Positions 32,845 to 42,762 are shown, numbered from the stretch's first letter. The stretch: DNA of 64,000 bases from Subtercola sp. (GCA_025463765.1 JAODBC010000015.1:1-64000); one strand, 5' to 3'. Notes: generated from the letters alone by a model not told the origin. Numbers and translations: made by a program.

Positions 32845-35800
32845 CTACCGCGCTGCCGTACTCTTCCAGAGTTCGAGCAGCTCCGCCTCCGAATAGAGGC
32901 GCTGGGGAACGATGATCTGATCTACACCGACGAAGTAGAAGGCGGCGTCGATCAGGTCGGGATCGATGCCGCGCCACTTCGCGTACGCGAGGCGATAGAG
33001 GGCCAGCTGCAGCTGCTTCACCTCGAGGTCGTCAGCGTCGGTCGGAGGACGGCCGGTCTTCCAATCGACGACCTCGTAGCGCTCACCGCGCTTGAACACT
33101 GCGTCGATCTTGCAGATCACGATGTTGTCGCCGAGCGGCAGATGTATCTCGACCTCCACCTCCTCCGGGGCGACACTCGCCCACGGAGAGGTCTCGAACG
33201 TGGCCTGCAGCGCAGCGAGAGCAGCTTCGTCTTCGAGGTCGGGCGCCGCGGTGTCGGGCGATTCGTCGAACGTCAGCCGGTCATCCACTTCATCCGCACC
33301 ATCGAGCTCGGCCAGCGCGGCGTCGAGTTGCTCCGAGCCGCCGGTCATCGAGTATCGGTTCTCGACCCAGGAGTGAAAGCGCGTGCCGAGCCGGGTCTGC
33401 CGGTACGGCCGCTCGGGCATCGGGCGACGCAGTTGCCGGGCGACTCCCTCGGCATCGGTGACGTAGTCCTTGAACCGAGAGGCCGCGACGCGCGTCGGGA
33501 TGCCCAGCTGCTGTTCTTCGAGCAGTGACCGTCGTTCGGCCAGCAGCAGATCGATGTCGTGCGTCCAGGCGTTCGGTGCGCTCGGGTCTGCGCTGAGCAC
33601 GGCGTCGGCCGCGGCCCGCACATGCGGTTCACGCGAACCCAGCGGATCGAGCGGCCACGGCACGAGCAGCTGAATGGCGGGCAACGGATTCTCGTCGTGC
33701 CGTGGGGCGTCGGGCAGAGCATCCGCGTCGATCAGCCCGTGCTCGGCGAGCTCGCGCAGAAACAGCCCGGGGCGGCGCGGCTGCAGCTGGGTCGACCAGA
33801 ACGACCCGCTCAGCAGCAGGCTCTCGCGAGCGCGGGTCACCGCAACGTAGATGAGCCGCCGCTGCTCGTCGGCGAACTGGTCGACGATCTGCGCGCTGAA
33901 CGCGGCTTTCGAGGCCGCGAACTCGGCCTGGGTGGCGGCCGTGCGCCACGGCAGAAACGGCAGTTCGGCTGTGTCACCGCGAAACTCGAAGGGCAGCTCG
34001 CCGAAGCCGAGCCAGCCCTGTTTGCTGAGCGGCCGGCCCGGCAGTTCGTCTTCGACCAGTCGCGGAATCACCACCGTGTCCCACTCCAGGCCCTTTGACC
34101 CGTGAATGGTCAGAATCTGCACGGTACCGGGCTCGGGCTCGTCAGATTGCGGCGAGAGCTTGTCGCGCTTCTCGGCCTCGTCGAGCCACGACAAGAACGT
34201 GCCGAGCCCGGCCGTCGAATCTGCCGCGACGAACGCCGTGATCTGCTCCGAGAACGCGTCGAGGCTCGCTTGGCCGAGGTACGAGCGCTCGTTGGCGGCC
34301 ACCTCGATGTCGAGCAGCAGTTCTTGTTTCACCAGATTGGCCAGGTCGAGCAGGTCGAGCCCGGTTCTGGTGCGCAGGGTGGCGAGCTGCCGGCCCGCCG
34401 CCCGCAACCGCTCGAGCCCTGCCTCGGTGAAGGAGTCGAGCATCCGGTGCCCGTCGGGCGCTTCGGCGACGAAGTCGAGTGCGTCGACGAGCGAGCGCCC
34501 TTCGTCAGGGGCGACGGATGATCGCAGCCGCTGTTTCACGTCGTCACCCAGTGGGCTGAATCGGTGGTCGCGTTCTGCCAGCCACGAGGCCACCCGGCTG
34601 AGGGCGTAGACGTCGCGCACCCCGACCCGCCAGCGGGCCCCGGTGAGCAGGCGCACGAGCTCGGACTCTGCGCTCGGGTAGTAGATGACCCGCAGCGCCG
34701 ACACGAGGTCGGCCACTGCGGGTTCTTCGAGCAGGCCGCCGAGCCCGAGAACGTGAAACGGAACTCCGCGTTCGGTGAGGGCAGAGGTGAACGCATCGAT
34801 CTTCTTAATCGAGCGGCAGAGCATGGCGGCCGAGCGGGTCTCACCTTGAGCGTTCGGAATCGCAAGCTGCAGCGCGAGCCAGTCGGCGACGGCCGCAGCT
34901 TCGTCGTTCACCGTCTCGGCGAAGACCGCGTCGAGCGTGCCACGCCCGGCTGCGGGCCGGGCCTCGAGCCGCTGCACGGCGACCCGCGACGCCGCTGTCA
35001 GCGGAGCCACGAGCGTGTTCGCGGCGTCGAGCACGTGCAGGGGGTTACGCCAGCTGGTCGACAGGGCGAATTCGGCCGCACCTCGAGCGTGCCCCGTGAA
35101 GTCGGCTGCGAAGGTCGCCAGGTTCGCGGCGCTCGCCCCGCGCCAGCCGTAGATCGACTGATGCGGGTCGCCGACGGCCATCACCGGATGCCCGGCGAAC
35201 AGCCGCGAGAGCAACCGGGTCTGCACGACCGAGGTGTCTTGGTATTCGTCGAGCAGAACAACGCGGTACCGACGCCGGTACTCGTCGACCACGCGCGGCA
35301 CACGCTCGGTGATCGCCAGCGCGAGCGCCACCTGGTCGGAGTACTCGACGAACCCGCGCCTGATCTTCTCGCGGGCGAACTGCTCGGCGAGGTCGACCAG
35401 CACCGGCAGGCCGGAAACAGTCTGCATGCTGTCGCGCAACACAGCGTTGAGGGTCGATGCCGCCGCCCCGGTCTTGCCGGTCGGCAGCGCGCCGAGCAGC
35501 GAGAACTCACCGGCCATGGCCACCACGTCGGCCGGGTCGACGACGTTCTCACTGATGGCACGGCTGAGACGAAGCACGGCCTCGGTGATCGAGTCGAGCG
35601 AACGGTCGAGATCGAGCAGCCGATCATCCGTGCTGGCCGTCACCAACCGCCGGGCGATCTGCCATGCCGACGCTTCGCTCAAAATACTCGAGTCGCCCTC
35701 GCGCCCGATGAGCAGGGCGTTGTCGCGAAAGATGGTATTTGCGAACGAGTTGTAGGTGGCCACGGTCGGGGCGTCGAACGGATCGAAGTCGATCTCGGTC

Positions 35801-36180
35801 AATTTCGCGGCATCGAGCTGGTCGATGCGTGAGCGGATGCGCTGGGCGAGCTCCCCCGCGGCCTTGCGGGTGAAGGTGAGGCCGAGCACCTCGGTCGGTG
35901 CGACGAGGCCGTTCGCCAACAGCCAGACCACCCGGTTGGCCATGGTCTCGGTCTTGCCGCTTCCCGCGCCGGCGATGACAATGCTCGGCCCGAGCGGCGC
36001 CTCGATGACGGCGCGCTGCTGCACTGTGGGTCGCGGCAGGCCGAGCGTATCGGCGATCTTCTCGGCGCTGTGCTCTGCAGGCACCGGATGCCCGTTCCCT
36101 GCATTCCCGGGCACGAACACCCCGGTGGTGCGGTACCCGGCTGCCGAGGCGCGCTGTGGCGCAGGGTACTCGTCGCTCAT
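32845..36180 (-). CDS. adnB: AdnB-like UvrD-family helicase with C-terminal RecB nuclease domain
   Basis: A 1111-residue subunit that should pair with the product of the next gene as the actinobacterial AdnAB break-resecting motor-nuclease. Motor motifs include SIVIAGAGSGKTETMANRVV (Walker A ~71-77), LTFTRKAAGELAQRIRSRI, VVLLDEYQDTSVVQTRLL, AVGDPHQSIYGWRGA, TIHGSKGLEWD and YVAVTRARESLLLSG. The nuclease domain near the C-terminus has CKIDAVFKRGERYEVVDWKT followed by QLALYRLAYA, the RecB Asp/Asp-x-Lys site. The motor motifs are intact, fitting the lead motor. ATG at 36180 overlaps the upstream stop in an ATGA. Downstream it converges with the APH-like gene. Confidence 0.9.
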   Translation of the reverse strand: MSDEYPAPQRASAAGYRTTGVFVPGNAGNGHPVPAEHSAEKIADTLGLPRPTVQQRAVIEAPLGPSIVIAGAGSGKTETMANRVVWLLANGLVAPTEVLGLTFTRKAAGELAQRIRSRIDQLDAAKLTEIDFDPFDAPTVATYNSFANTIFRDNALLIGREGDSSILSEASAWQIARRLVTASTDDRLLDLDRSLDSITEAVLRLSRAISENVVDPADVVAMAGEFSLLGALPTGKTGAAASTLNAVLRDSMQTVSGLPVLVDLAEQFAREKIRRGFVEYSDQVALALAITERVPRVVDEYRRRYRVVLLDEYQDTSVVQTRLLSRLFAGHPVMAVGDPHQSIYGWRGASAANLATFAADFTGHARGAAEFALSTSWRNPLHVLDAANTLVAPLTAASRVAVQRLEARPAAGRGTLDAVFAETVNDEAAAVADWLALQLAIPNAQGETRSAAMLCRSIKKIDAFTSALTERGVPFHVLGLGGLLEEPAVADLVSALRVIYYPSAESELVRLLTGARWRVGVRDVYALSRVASWLAERDHRFSPLGDDVKQRLRSSVAPDEGRSLVDALDFVAEAPDGHRMLDSFTEAGLERLRAAGRQLATLRTRTGLDLLDLANLVKQELLLDIEVAANERSYLGQASLDAFSEQITAFVAADSTAGLGTFLSWLDEAEKRDKLSPQSDEPEPGTVQILTIHGSKGLEWDTVVIPRLVEDELPGRPLSKQGWLGFGELPFEFRGDTAELPFLPWRTAATQAEFAASKAAFSAQIVDQFADEQRRLIYVAVTRARESLLLSGSFWSTQLQPRRPGLFLRELAEHGLIDADALPDAPRHDENPLPAIQLLVPWPLDPLGSREPHVRAAADAVLSADPSAPNAWTHDIDLLLAERRSLLEEQQLGIPTRVAASRFKDYVTDAEGVARQLRRPMPERPYRQTRLGTRFHSWVENRYSMTGGSEQLDAALAELDGADEVDDRLTFDESPDTAAPDLEDEAALAALQATFETSPWASVAPEEVEVEIHLPLGDNIVICKIDAVFKRGERYEVVDWKTGRPPTDADDLEVKQLQLALYRLAYAKWRGIDPDLIDAAFYFVGVDQIIVPQRLYSEAELLELWKSTAAR

Positions 36181-39100
36181 GCGCTCACCGCCTTCACGAG
36201 GTGGATGCGGTAGTTCCACCGGCCGTGCGGGTCGCGCTCGTCGAGCCCCTCGCGGCCGGCGAACACTGAGCCGGCCATTCCTACGGCTGCGGTTTCGATG
36301 CGCCGGCGGAACTCGGCCTCGGTCTCGTCGGTCAACGGGGCCTGGGCCAGGAGCTTGTAGTGCACCTTGTTGGCGCCGCTGCCCGACGACAGCGCCACGT
36401 AAAGCAGAACGGCACCGTCGCTGACGAGGTTGCCGGGGCCGGCCGGGCCAGCGGCGGCTGTGCGCCCGACGGCGACTGGGTCAGCGACGGCCGGGTCGGC
36501 GGCGGCCGCTGGCCAGCGCGGGGTGCCGGCAGCAGCCGCCTCGTCGACAGTGGGCGTGGATGCCACGAGCGCACCCTCGGCGAGCGCCAGCTGGTAGCTG
36601 CCGAGCTGCGCATGGTCACGAACGGCCGCGGCGGCCGGTGCGGAGTTTCCCGTCTTGAGGTCGACGACGCTGACGTGGCCGTTCGCGTGCAGCTCCACCC
36701 GGTCGACCGTGCCACGCAGGCGAGCGCGGCCGATGTCGAGGGCAAAACTCTGCTCGCCGCCGAGCAGCGTGGCGTCGTTGCGCTCGAACTGCTGCAGGTA
36801 TTCCGAGAGGCCGAGCACCTTCTTCTCAGTGCGGCGTCGTTCGCGCTCGCCGAGCCAGGGCGACTCGAAGTGCAGCTCGTTCCAGCGTTCGTCGAGCTCG
36901 TTCCACAGCGCCACGACGCTGAGATCGGGGTCGGTGCGCTTCGACACCTCTTCCATCACCGAATGCAGCAGGGTGCCGATGCCCGCCGGCACCCCGAAGG
37001 TGCCACCCGACACCTTGTCGACGAACCAGGCCAGCGGCGACTTCTCGAACGTCTCGAGCTTCGACGGTGACACGTCGACGTAATTCTGCGGGTCTTCGAG
37101 GTCGACCAGGTCGTCGAGCGTCGACGGTTCACGCAGCCCGTACCACGACTTCGGATGCGCGCCGGGCACCCCCTCGGCGGCCAACCGCGCGAGCGCAGCG
37201 GCCGCCCCCGGGTCACCCGTCTCGGCCAGCCGACGGCGGAGCTCACCCACGAGCCCCCGCAACGAGAGTGGATGCCCAGCAGCACTGCGACCGAACCCCG
37301 GTGCCGAGATGCCGTCGCCGGCTGCCGCGGCACTACTCTCGCTAGCACCCGACGCCCGCGACCGTTGTGCCGGCGATTCGCGCTGTACTGACCCGAGCTG
37401 AGACGACCCGAGCGGCTGCGACTCTAGCGGCTGCGACTCGAGCGGCTGCGACCCTAGCGGCGCTGACTCTAGCGGCGACGACCCCTCGACGTGCCTCACG
37501 CCAGGGTCGGCGACGTCGCCGGTCTCTGCGACCCGCACGACCTCGGTGACCTCCACGACGCCGCCGTCGTCGTCGAAATCGAACAGCGCGACGAGTCCGC
37601 TCGAGTCGGCTCGGGCGGCGGCCAACGTCACGGCCGGGGCCGCGGCAGCATCTCGTTGCGCGCTGCCACGTCTATCGCCTGCGCCACCGGCTGTGCCGCC
37701 GTCGTCGGGCACGAGCCGGGTGAAAGCCGAGGGCTGCTCGTCGTCGTTCTGCACCGCGGTGAGTACGACCTGGGTGGTGGCTCGCGAGACGGCGAGTACG
37801 AGCATCCGCAACTCGTCGCCGAGCACTTCGGCGCGAGCGTCGACGTCGGCGACGGGTTGCGCGGCCACCACCGCGCTCAGGCGATCGGGGTGCAGAAGCG
37901 AGCCGCGCAGACGCAGGTTGGGCCAGACAGACTCCTGCAGGCGTGCCACCACGACGACCTCGAACTCGGCCCCGATGACGCCGTTCGGGGTCGATACGAC
38001 CACCGCGTCGCCTGCGGAGCGTGGCGAGAGCGAGTCTTCGGCCACCTCGGCCTCGAGGAGCCCGACGAAGAAGTCGCCGGCGGGCCGGCTGGGAGTGCGT
38101 TCGACGAATCGCTTCGCAGCGGTGAAGACGCCGACCACGCCGTCGAGATAACGATTCGCTTCGTCAGCAAGAATTCCCGAGCCCTGCGCCTGCTTCGCCC
38201 ATACCGTTCCCAGCCGACTGCCGCTGAACAGCAGCCAGAGCAGCTCCTCTGCGCTGGCGCCGCGCTTCTCGAGCGCCCGCACCCGATGCAGAAGCTCGGC
38301 CAGGCGGGCGACCCGCCGGGCGGGCGCCGAGTCGATGGTGGCCAGGCGACCGGGGTATTCGAGGGCGTCGCGCAGCAGCTCTTCGGCCGTGCGGTGACCG
38401 TCACCGGCCAGCTCTTCTTGCCGAAGCGACAGGCGCAGGCGACGCAGCGAGACACCGTCGAGACCGCCGAACGGGCCGAGCAAGAGGTCGGAGACGCGAT
38501 CGTCGGTGAGCTCGAGCGCGCCGGTGGCCAGCATCACGGCCATCATCAGGTGGCGGGCGGCGTAGTCGTCGCGCAGGGCGACTCCGCCGGTCGTGGTGCT
38601 GGTCGGCACTTCGGCGAGCGCTAGACCGCGGGTCATCGACGACAGCAGCGAGCCCGAGCGCACCACGACGGCCATGTCGCCCCATGGAACGCCGCGCAGC
38701 AGATGGTGCTCCCGCAGCAGGTGCGCGATGGAGGCGATCTCGCCCGCGCTCGAGGTGGCGAGAATGCGACGCACGGGCGCGATCTCGGCCGGGGCGGAGG
38801 CGGCCGGGGCGGAAGCAGCCGGGGCGGAGGCGACCCCAGCTGAGGCGGCACGAGCGGGGGCTACCGGGGCTGAGGCGGCCGAGCGTGCGGCGCGCTGCCG
38901 GCCCGCCGCCGCGGCCCCGATACGGGTCGTCGCCCGGTCGACCAGGCTCCGGATGCCCGGCCCGTGCCGATAGACCGTCGACAGGTACAGCGGCTCGGCT
39001 GCCGGCACCGCGAGCACCGACCCCAAGCGGCCGAGCCCGTCTTTCTCGCCGCCGCGGAACGTGTTCGTCGCCACGTCGGGATCGCCGAAAGCCACCACAG

Positions 39101-39929
39101 CGACCCCACGCCGAGCCAGCGTAGACAAGAAGTTCACCGCGCCCGCAGAGAGTTCTTGAAAGTCGTCGACCACGATCATCCGCACACCGGTGAGCACCCC
39201 GAGCTCGCCCCGCACGACCGCGAGCCGCGCGGCAGCAATGAGTTCGGCGGCGTCGAGGTGCGTGTCGGCCAGCCCGGCCACCACCTCGCCGTATTCGGCA
39301 GCGAACTCGCCCGCGGCCACCCATTCGGGCACCCCGTGCAGCCGGCCGAGTTCGCTCAGCTCGTGCGGCGAAACGCCGTCTTCGGTTGCGCGCATCATGA
39401 GTTCGCGCAGCTCGGTACGAAAGCCGCGCAGCGCCCGCACGTCCTCGGTCAGCGGATCGGGCCACTGCGGTCCGCCGCCCTCAGCGGCGTGCCCGGCGAG
39501 CATTTCGGCGATGATGCGGTCGTGCTCCGCCCCCGTCAGCAGAGAGGGAGCCGGTGCGCCCGACGCAACGGCGGCCGCCTGCACGACCTGGAACGCCAGC
39601 GAGTTGATGGTTCGTGCCATCGGTCCGTTGGTCGGAACGGCCAGCCGCAACGCGAGCCGGTCGCGCAACCGCGTCGCCGCGAGCCGCGTCGGGGTGAGCG
39701 CGACGATCTCAGAGGGGCGAAAGCCCCGGCCCAGCACCCGATCGGCGACGAGTTCGACGAGAGTGCGCGTCTTGCCCGAGCCGGGTGCGCCGATGACGGC
39801 CACGGTCAGGCCGTCGGCAAGGTCGACCACGGCCCGTTGCGAGGCGTCGAGCGGCAGGCCGAGAGCAGCACGCGGCACGCCGGGAGTCGCGCTGGGCGCG
39901 CCCGGGTCGGTCGCTGCAGGAGAAGTCAC
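36177..39929 (-). CDS. adnA: AdnA-like UvrD-family ATPase with C-terminal RecB nuclease domain
   Basis: A 1250-residue partner of the AdnB-like protein. Residues 44-60 carry Walker A (VIGAPGSGKTRTLVEL) and LTPTRLAATRLRDRLALRL follows. Motif II is VVDDFQELSAG rather than a canonical DExxQ. The C-terminal nuclease reads LRGTVDRVELHANGHVSVVD, then LKTGN and QLGSYQLALAEG. Two low-complexity inserts stand out: an Ala/Ser/Pro run near residues 345-395 and a Ser/Pro/Leu/Glu repeat (PLESQPLESQPLGS) near 820-845. These are unusual for a motor protein and probably form exposed linkers. The GTG at 39929 is preceded by TAGCTT 7 nt upstream. Expected role: resection of double-strand breaks, opposite in outcome to Ku/LigD joining. 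Confidence 0.88.
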   Translation of the reverse strand: MTSPAATDPGAPSATPGVPRAALGLPLDASQRAVVDLADGLTVAVIGAPGSGKTRTLVELVADRVLGRGFRPSEIVALTPTRLAATRLRDRLALRLAVPTNGPMARTINSLAFQVVQAAAVASGAPAPSLLTGAEHDRIIAEMLAGHAAEGGGPQWPDPLTEDVRALRGFRTELRELMMRATEDGVSPHELSELGRLHGVPEWVAAGEFAAEYGEVVAGLADTHLDAAELIAAARLAVVRGELGVLTGVRMIVVDDFQELSAGAVNFLSTLARRGVAVVAFGDPDVATNTFRGGEKDGLGRLGSVLAVPAAEPLYLSTVYRHGPGIRSLVDRATTRIGAAAAGRQRAARSAASAPVAPARAASAGVASAPAASAPAASAPAEIAPVRRILATSSAGEIASIAHLLREHHLLRGVPWGDMAVVVRSGSLLSSMTRGLALAEVPTSTTTGGVALRDDYAARHLMMAVMLATGALELTDDRVSDLLLGPFGGLDGVSLRRLRLSLRQEELAGDGHRTAEELLRDALEYPGRLATIDSAPARRVARLAELLHRVRALEKRGASAEELLWLLFSGSRLGTVWAKQAQGSGILADEANRYLDGVVGVFTAAKRFVERTPSRPAGDFFVGLLEAEVAEDSLSPRSAGDAVVVSTPNGVIGAEFEVVVVARLQESVWPNLRLRGSLLHPDRLSAVVAAQPVADVDARAEVLGDELRMLVLAVSRATTQVVLTAVQNDDEQPSAFTRLVPDDGGTAGGAGDRRGSAQRDAAAAPAVTLAAARADSSGLVALFDFDDDGGVVEVTEVVRVAETGDVADPGVRHVEGSSPLESAPLGSQPLESQPLESQPLGSSQLGSVQRESPAQRSRASGASESSAAAAGDGISAPGFGRSAAGHPLSLRGLVGELRRRLAETGDPGAAAALARLAAEGVPGAHPKSWYGLREPSTLDDLVDLEDPQNYVDVSPSKLETFEKSPLAWFVDKVSGGTFGVPAGIGTLLHSVMEEVSKRTDPDLSVVALWNELDERWNELHFESPWLGERERRRTEKKVLGLSEYLQQFERNDATLLGGEQSFALDIGRARLRGTVDRVELHANGHVSVVDLKTGNSAPAAAAVRDHAQLGSYQLALAEGALVASTPTVDEAAAAGTPRWPAAAADPAVADPVAVGRTAAAGPAGPGNLVSDGAVLLYVALSSGSGANKVHYKLLAQAPLTDETEAEFRRRIETAAVGMAGSVFAGREGLDERDPHGRWNYRIHLVKAVSA
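37401..37485 (-). repeat. 15-bp-type in-frame tandem repeat in adnA
   Basis: Five or six degenerate units of the type AGCGGCTGCGACTCT (plus strand), each 15 bp, encode Ser/Pro-Leu-Glu/Gly-Ser-Gln repeats in a linker of the AdnA-like protein. Confidence 0.75.
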
Positions 39930-40101
39930 GACAGCTAAGCTATCGCCACCCGCCGACAGCCGGCACGTGTTCGCTCACGGCGAGGGCCGCAGGGGGCGTG
40001 AGGGCGCTGCCGGGCATCCGATCTGCCGTAATCTTCTTGAGGTAGGCACAACCGGAACACTCCGGCGGCCCGCGACACATCAACGTTGAAAGGCACACCT
40101 G

Positions 40102-40326
40102 GTGGAAATTCGTATCGGCATTGCACAATCTCCTCGCGAACTGAGCTTCGAATCGAGCCAGTCGCCCGACGAAATCGAGCAGACCGTTTCAGCAGCACTG
40201 GCGGCTGGCACCGGTCACCTGTCGCTGAAAGACACCAAGGGCAAGCTGTACCTGGTTCCCGTCGTCGGCCTGTCGTACGTCGAGATCGGTTCTGAAGAGA
40301 ACCGTCGCATCGGATTCGTCGGCTAG
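40102..40326 (+). CDS. DUF3107 domain-containing protein
   Basis: The 74-residue protein matches DUF3107 over its entire length (IRIGIAQSPRELSFESSQ, LSLKDTKGKLYLVPVVGLSY, VEIGSEENRRIGF). It is small, soluble and of unknown function; M. tuberculosis TB9.4 (Rv3208A) is the relative I recall, again between the AdnAB and RhlE genes. GTG at 40102 has GAAAGG 8 nt upstream. A small membrane protein gene follows 25 bp downstream. Confidence 0.88.
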   Translation: MEIRIGIAQSPRELSFESSQSPDEIEQTVSAALAAGTGHLSLKDTKGKLYLVPVVGLSYVEIGSEENRRIGFVG

Positions 40327-40351
40327 CCGCCGGGCGTAGTCTCTCAGCACC

Positions 40352-40654
40352 ATGGAACTGCTCTTCGTCATTCTGGCCGGCCTCATTATGGGCGGCGTGG
40401 CACGCTACCTGTTTCCGCTGCGCGATACCCACGGAGTCGTGCTCATGCCCGCCGTCGGCGCCATCACCTCTGCGGTCATCTGGGAGGTGCTCACCTGGTT
40501 GGGCTGGGCCTGGAACGACGGCTGGATCTGGGTCGTCACGCTCGTCGTGACCGCCCTCGTGGTGGGCATCACGGCTCCGGTGCTCGGCCGGGTGCGGCGC
40601 GACCACGATCGCGCCCAGCTCACCATGCTGCTGTCGCGCAAGGCCCGCGCCTGA
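40352..40654 (+). CDS. Small three-span membrane protein
   Basis: A 100-residue hypothetical protein with three hydrophobic spans: MELLFVILAGLIMGGVARYL, VVLMPAVGAITSAVIWEVL and WIWVVTLVVTALVVGITAPVL, ending in a basic tail (RRDHDRAQLTMLLSRKARA). No family is recognised. TAGTCT stands 9 nt before the ATG. Its TGA overlaps the probable CTG start of the kynureninase-like gene, suggesting co-translation. Confidence 0.7.
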   Translation: MELLFVILAGLIMGGVARYLFPLRDTHGVVLMPAVGAITSAVIWEVLTWLGWAWNDGWIWVVTLVVTALVVGITAPVLGRVRRDHDRAQLTMLLSRKARA

Positions 40655-42042
40655 CCGACAAACAGCTCGCGCATGCGCTCGAGCGCGCTGCTCACCTCGA
40701 CGCCGACGACACTCTCGCGCAGTATCGCGCGTTGTTCGTCGGCGTCGGCGAAGAGGCTGACGACGGCGGCGCCCGTTTCCCGTCACCCGCCAGCACCAGC
40801 ACTTCCGGCGCACCCGCCGGCGCCACAGCCACAGCCACGGCACCCGCCGGCGCCACAGCCCCTGCACCCGCGACCGCCGCCGACGCCGTCGTCTCGTACC
40901 TCGACGGTAACTCGCTCGGCCGCCCGCTGAAGACCGTCGGCCCGCTGCTCGCCGCCTTTGTCGAGGGCGCCTGGGGCGGCCGCCTCATCCGCGGCTGGGA
41001 CGAGCAGTGGATGCACCTGCCCACCCTCATCGCAGACGAACTCGCCGCGGCCTGCCTCGGCGCCGCGCCCGGCCAGACGCTCATCGGCGACTCGACGACC
41101 GTGCTGCTCTACAAGATGCTGCGAGCGTGCGTCGCGGCCCGGCCCGATCGCAGCGAGATCGTGGTCGATACCGATAACTTTCCCACCGATCGGTATTTGG
41201 TCGAGGGAATCGCCGCCGAGCGCGGCCTCACCGTGCGCTGGGTCACGACCGCAACCGACTCGGGTCTCACCGCCGAGCAGCTCGCGGCCGCCGTGGGGCC
41301 GCAGACCGCGCTGGTGCTGGTCAGCCACGTCGCCTATCGCTCCGGCTACCTCGCCGATCTTGCCGATCTCACGCGCATCGCGCACGAGGCCGGCGCGCTC
41401 ATCGTGTGGGATCTGTGCCACTCGGTCGGCAGCGTTCCCCTCGAACTCGATGCAGCGAACGTCGATGTCGCGGTCGGATGCACCTATAAATACCTCAACG
41501 GCGGCCCCGGTTCTCCGGCCTTCGTCTACGTGCGGGCAGACCTGCAGGGCGCGTTGCGGCAGCCTGTGCAGGGCTGGTTCGGGCATGCCGATCCGTTCGC
41601 CATGGGGCCGGGCTACGAGCCGGCCGGGGGAATGGCCCGCTTTCAGAGCGGCACTCCGCCGGTGCTCGGCATGCTCGCGATGCGCGAGATGATCGCGCTC
41701 ATCGGGCAGGCCGGCATCCACTCGGTGCGCGAGAAGTCTGTCGCGCTCACCGAGTTCGCCATCGAGCTGGCCGACGAACTGCTCGCTCCCCTCGGCGTGG
41801 TGCTGACCTCGCCCCGGGATGCGGCGCAGCGCGGCAGCCACATCACTCTTGATCACCCGGAGTTTCGGCGCGTCGTCGCCGAGCTGTGGCAGCAGGGCGT
41901 GATTCCCGACTTTCGCGCGCCGTTCGGGCTGCGCGTGGGCCTCTCGCCGCTCTCGACCAGCTTCACCGAGCTGGCGACGGGCCTACTCGCACTTCGCGCG
42001 GCGCTCGAGTCGCCCGGGTCGCCCGGGTCTACAGCCGTCTGA
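40651..42042 (+). CDS. kynU: Kynureninase-like PLP enzyme
   Basis: A PLP-dependent enzyme with the kynureninase pattern: YLDGNSLGRPLKTVGPLLAA, DNFPTDRYLVEGIA, HVAYRSGYLADL, IVWDLCHSVGSVPLELDAAN, the Schiff-base lysine in GCTYKYLNGGPGSPAF, and GWFGHADPFAMGPGYEPA. It would convert kynurenine to anthranilate; no other kynurenine-pathway gene is nearby, so this is by family. The start is unusual. The frame is open from 40651, where CTG overlaps the upstream TGA, and the first 27 codons (AHALERAAHLDADDTLAQYR) look like a genuine kynureninase N-terminus. TTG at 40732 would delete it. A ~35-residue Ala/Thr/Gly/Pro insert of repeat origin precedes YLDGNSLG. Confidence 0.85.
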   Translation: MTDKQLAHALERAAHLDADDTLAQYRALFVGVGEEADDGGARFPSPASTSTSGAPAGATATATAPAGATAPAPATAADAVVSYLDGNSLGRPLKTVGPLLAAFVEGAWGGRLIRGWDEQWMHLPTLIADELAAACLGAAPGQTLIGDSTTVLLYKMLRACVAARPDRSEIVVDTDNFPTDRYLVEGIAAERGLTVRWVTTATDSGLTAEQLAAAVGPQTALVLVSHVAYRSGYLADLADLTRIAHEAGALIVWDLCHSVGSVPLELDAANVDVAVGCTYKYLNGGPGSPAFVYVRADLQGALRQPVQGWFGHADPFAMGPGYEPAGGMARFQSGTPPVLGMLAMREMIALIGQAGIHSVREKSVALTEFAIELADELLAPLGVVLTSPRDAAQRGSHITLDHPEFRRVVAELWQQGVIPDFRAPFGLRVGLSPLSTSFTELATGLLALRAALESPGSPGSTAV

Positions 42043-42045
42043 GAG

Positions 42046-42762
42046 CTACGCGGTGAGCCCGAGGCCGTCCATGCGGCGGCTGTGGTTCGCGATGAGCTCG
42101 GTGAAGACCGGCTCGATGCGCTGCTCGTCGGTGCGCACATTTCCGCTGTGGTGGATGGCCGACCGCGCCACGAGCAGCGTGTCGCCGACCAGGCGCCGGC
42201 CCCACACGGCGAGCCGCGAGCCGAGCGTGGCGTCTTCGGAGATGGCGTCGCCGAGCAGCGTCTCGATGCCCTCCCGCCCAGAAGGAGAACTGACGATTCG
42301 CGCGACCTTCGGCCCCACGTCGCCGTGGATTCCCGCGGCGAGCAGCACGAAGAAGTCGTCGAGAATGCCGGCGGTGAGGTAAACGCTGGTGAGCGACTCG
42401 TACCAGTCCGAACCGCGCACCACATCGTTGTAGTGCTCGATGGCCGGGGCGAACTGAGCCATGACCACCGACGACTCGTCGACCAGCCGGCGCAGCTCGG
42501 CGACGAGCTTCTCGTGCTTCTCGAGCGCGAAGCCCGACGCCGGCCCGAGAACCTCTTTGGCCGCGACGGTGGGCGCCAGCATGACCGTTCTGGCGAGAGC
42601 CTCGAAAATGGAGAGCTGGATGTACGCGGCCTGCCCGAGGTAGGGAATCACCTCGGGCGTGATCTCTGCGAGGTTGACGCGCAGCGTCTGGTCAGCGGGC
42701 CGCCGAGGCTTCAGCCGCGGAACCTCGAGTCGCACCGCTGGGCGCTTGAAAACGTCGAACAC
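42046..42762 (-). CDS. Ferritin-like fold protein (MiaE_2 type)
   Basis: A 238-residue, mostly helical protein of the actinobacterial ferritin-like group related to tRNA hydroxylase MiaE (Rv3210c-like, from memory). Helices carry possible di-iron ligands, for example IQLSIFEALARTVMLAP, SGFALEKHEKLVAELRRLVD and APAIEHYNDVVRG, with a late RSAIHHSGNVRTDEQRIEPV. Its substrate is not established. The GTG at 42762 is preceded by TAGACT at 7 nt and begins with FDVFKRP, so it is favoured over the ATG at 42807. It converges with the kynureninase-like gene (3-bp gap) and is divergent from the RhlE-like gene. Confidence 0.8.
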   Translation of the reverse strand: MFDVFKRPAVRLEVPRLKPRRPADQTLRVNLAEITPEVIPYLGQAAYIQLSIFEALARTVMLAPTVAAKEVLGPASGFALEKHEKLVAELRRLVDESSVVMAQFAPAIEHYNDVVRGSDWYESLTSVYLTAGILDDFFVLLAAGIHGDVGPKVARIVSSPSGREGIETLLGDAISEDATLGSRLAVWGRRLVGDTLLVARSAIHHSGNVRTDEQRIEPVFTELIANHSRRMDGLGLTA

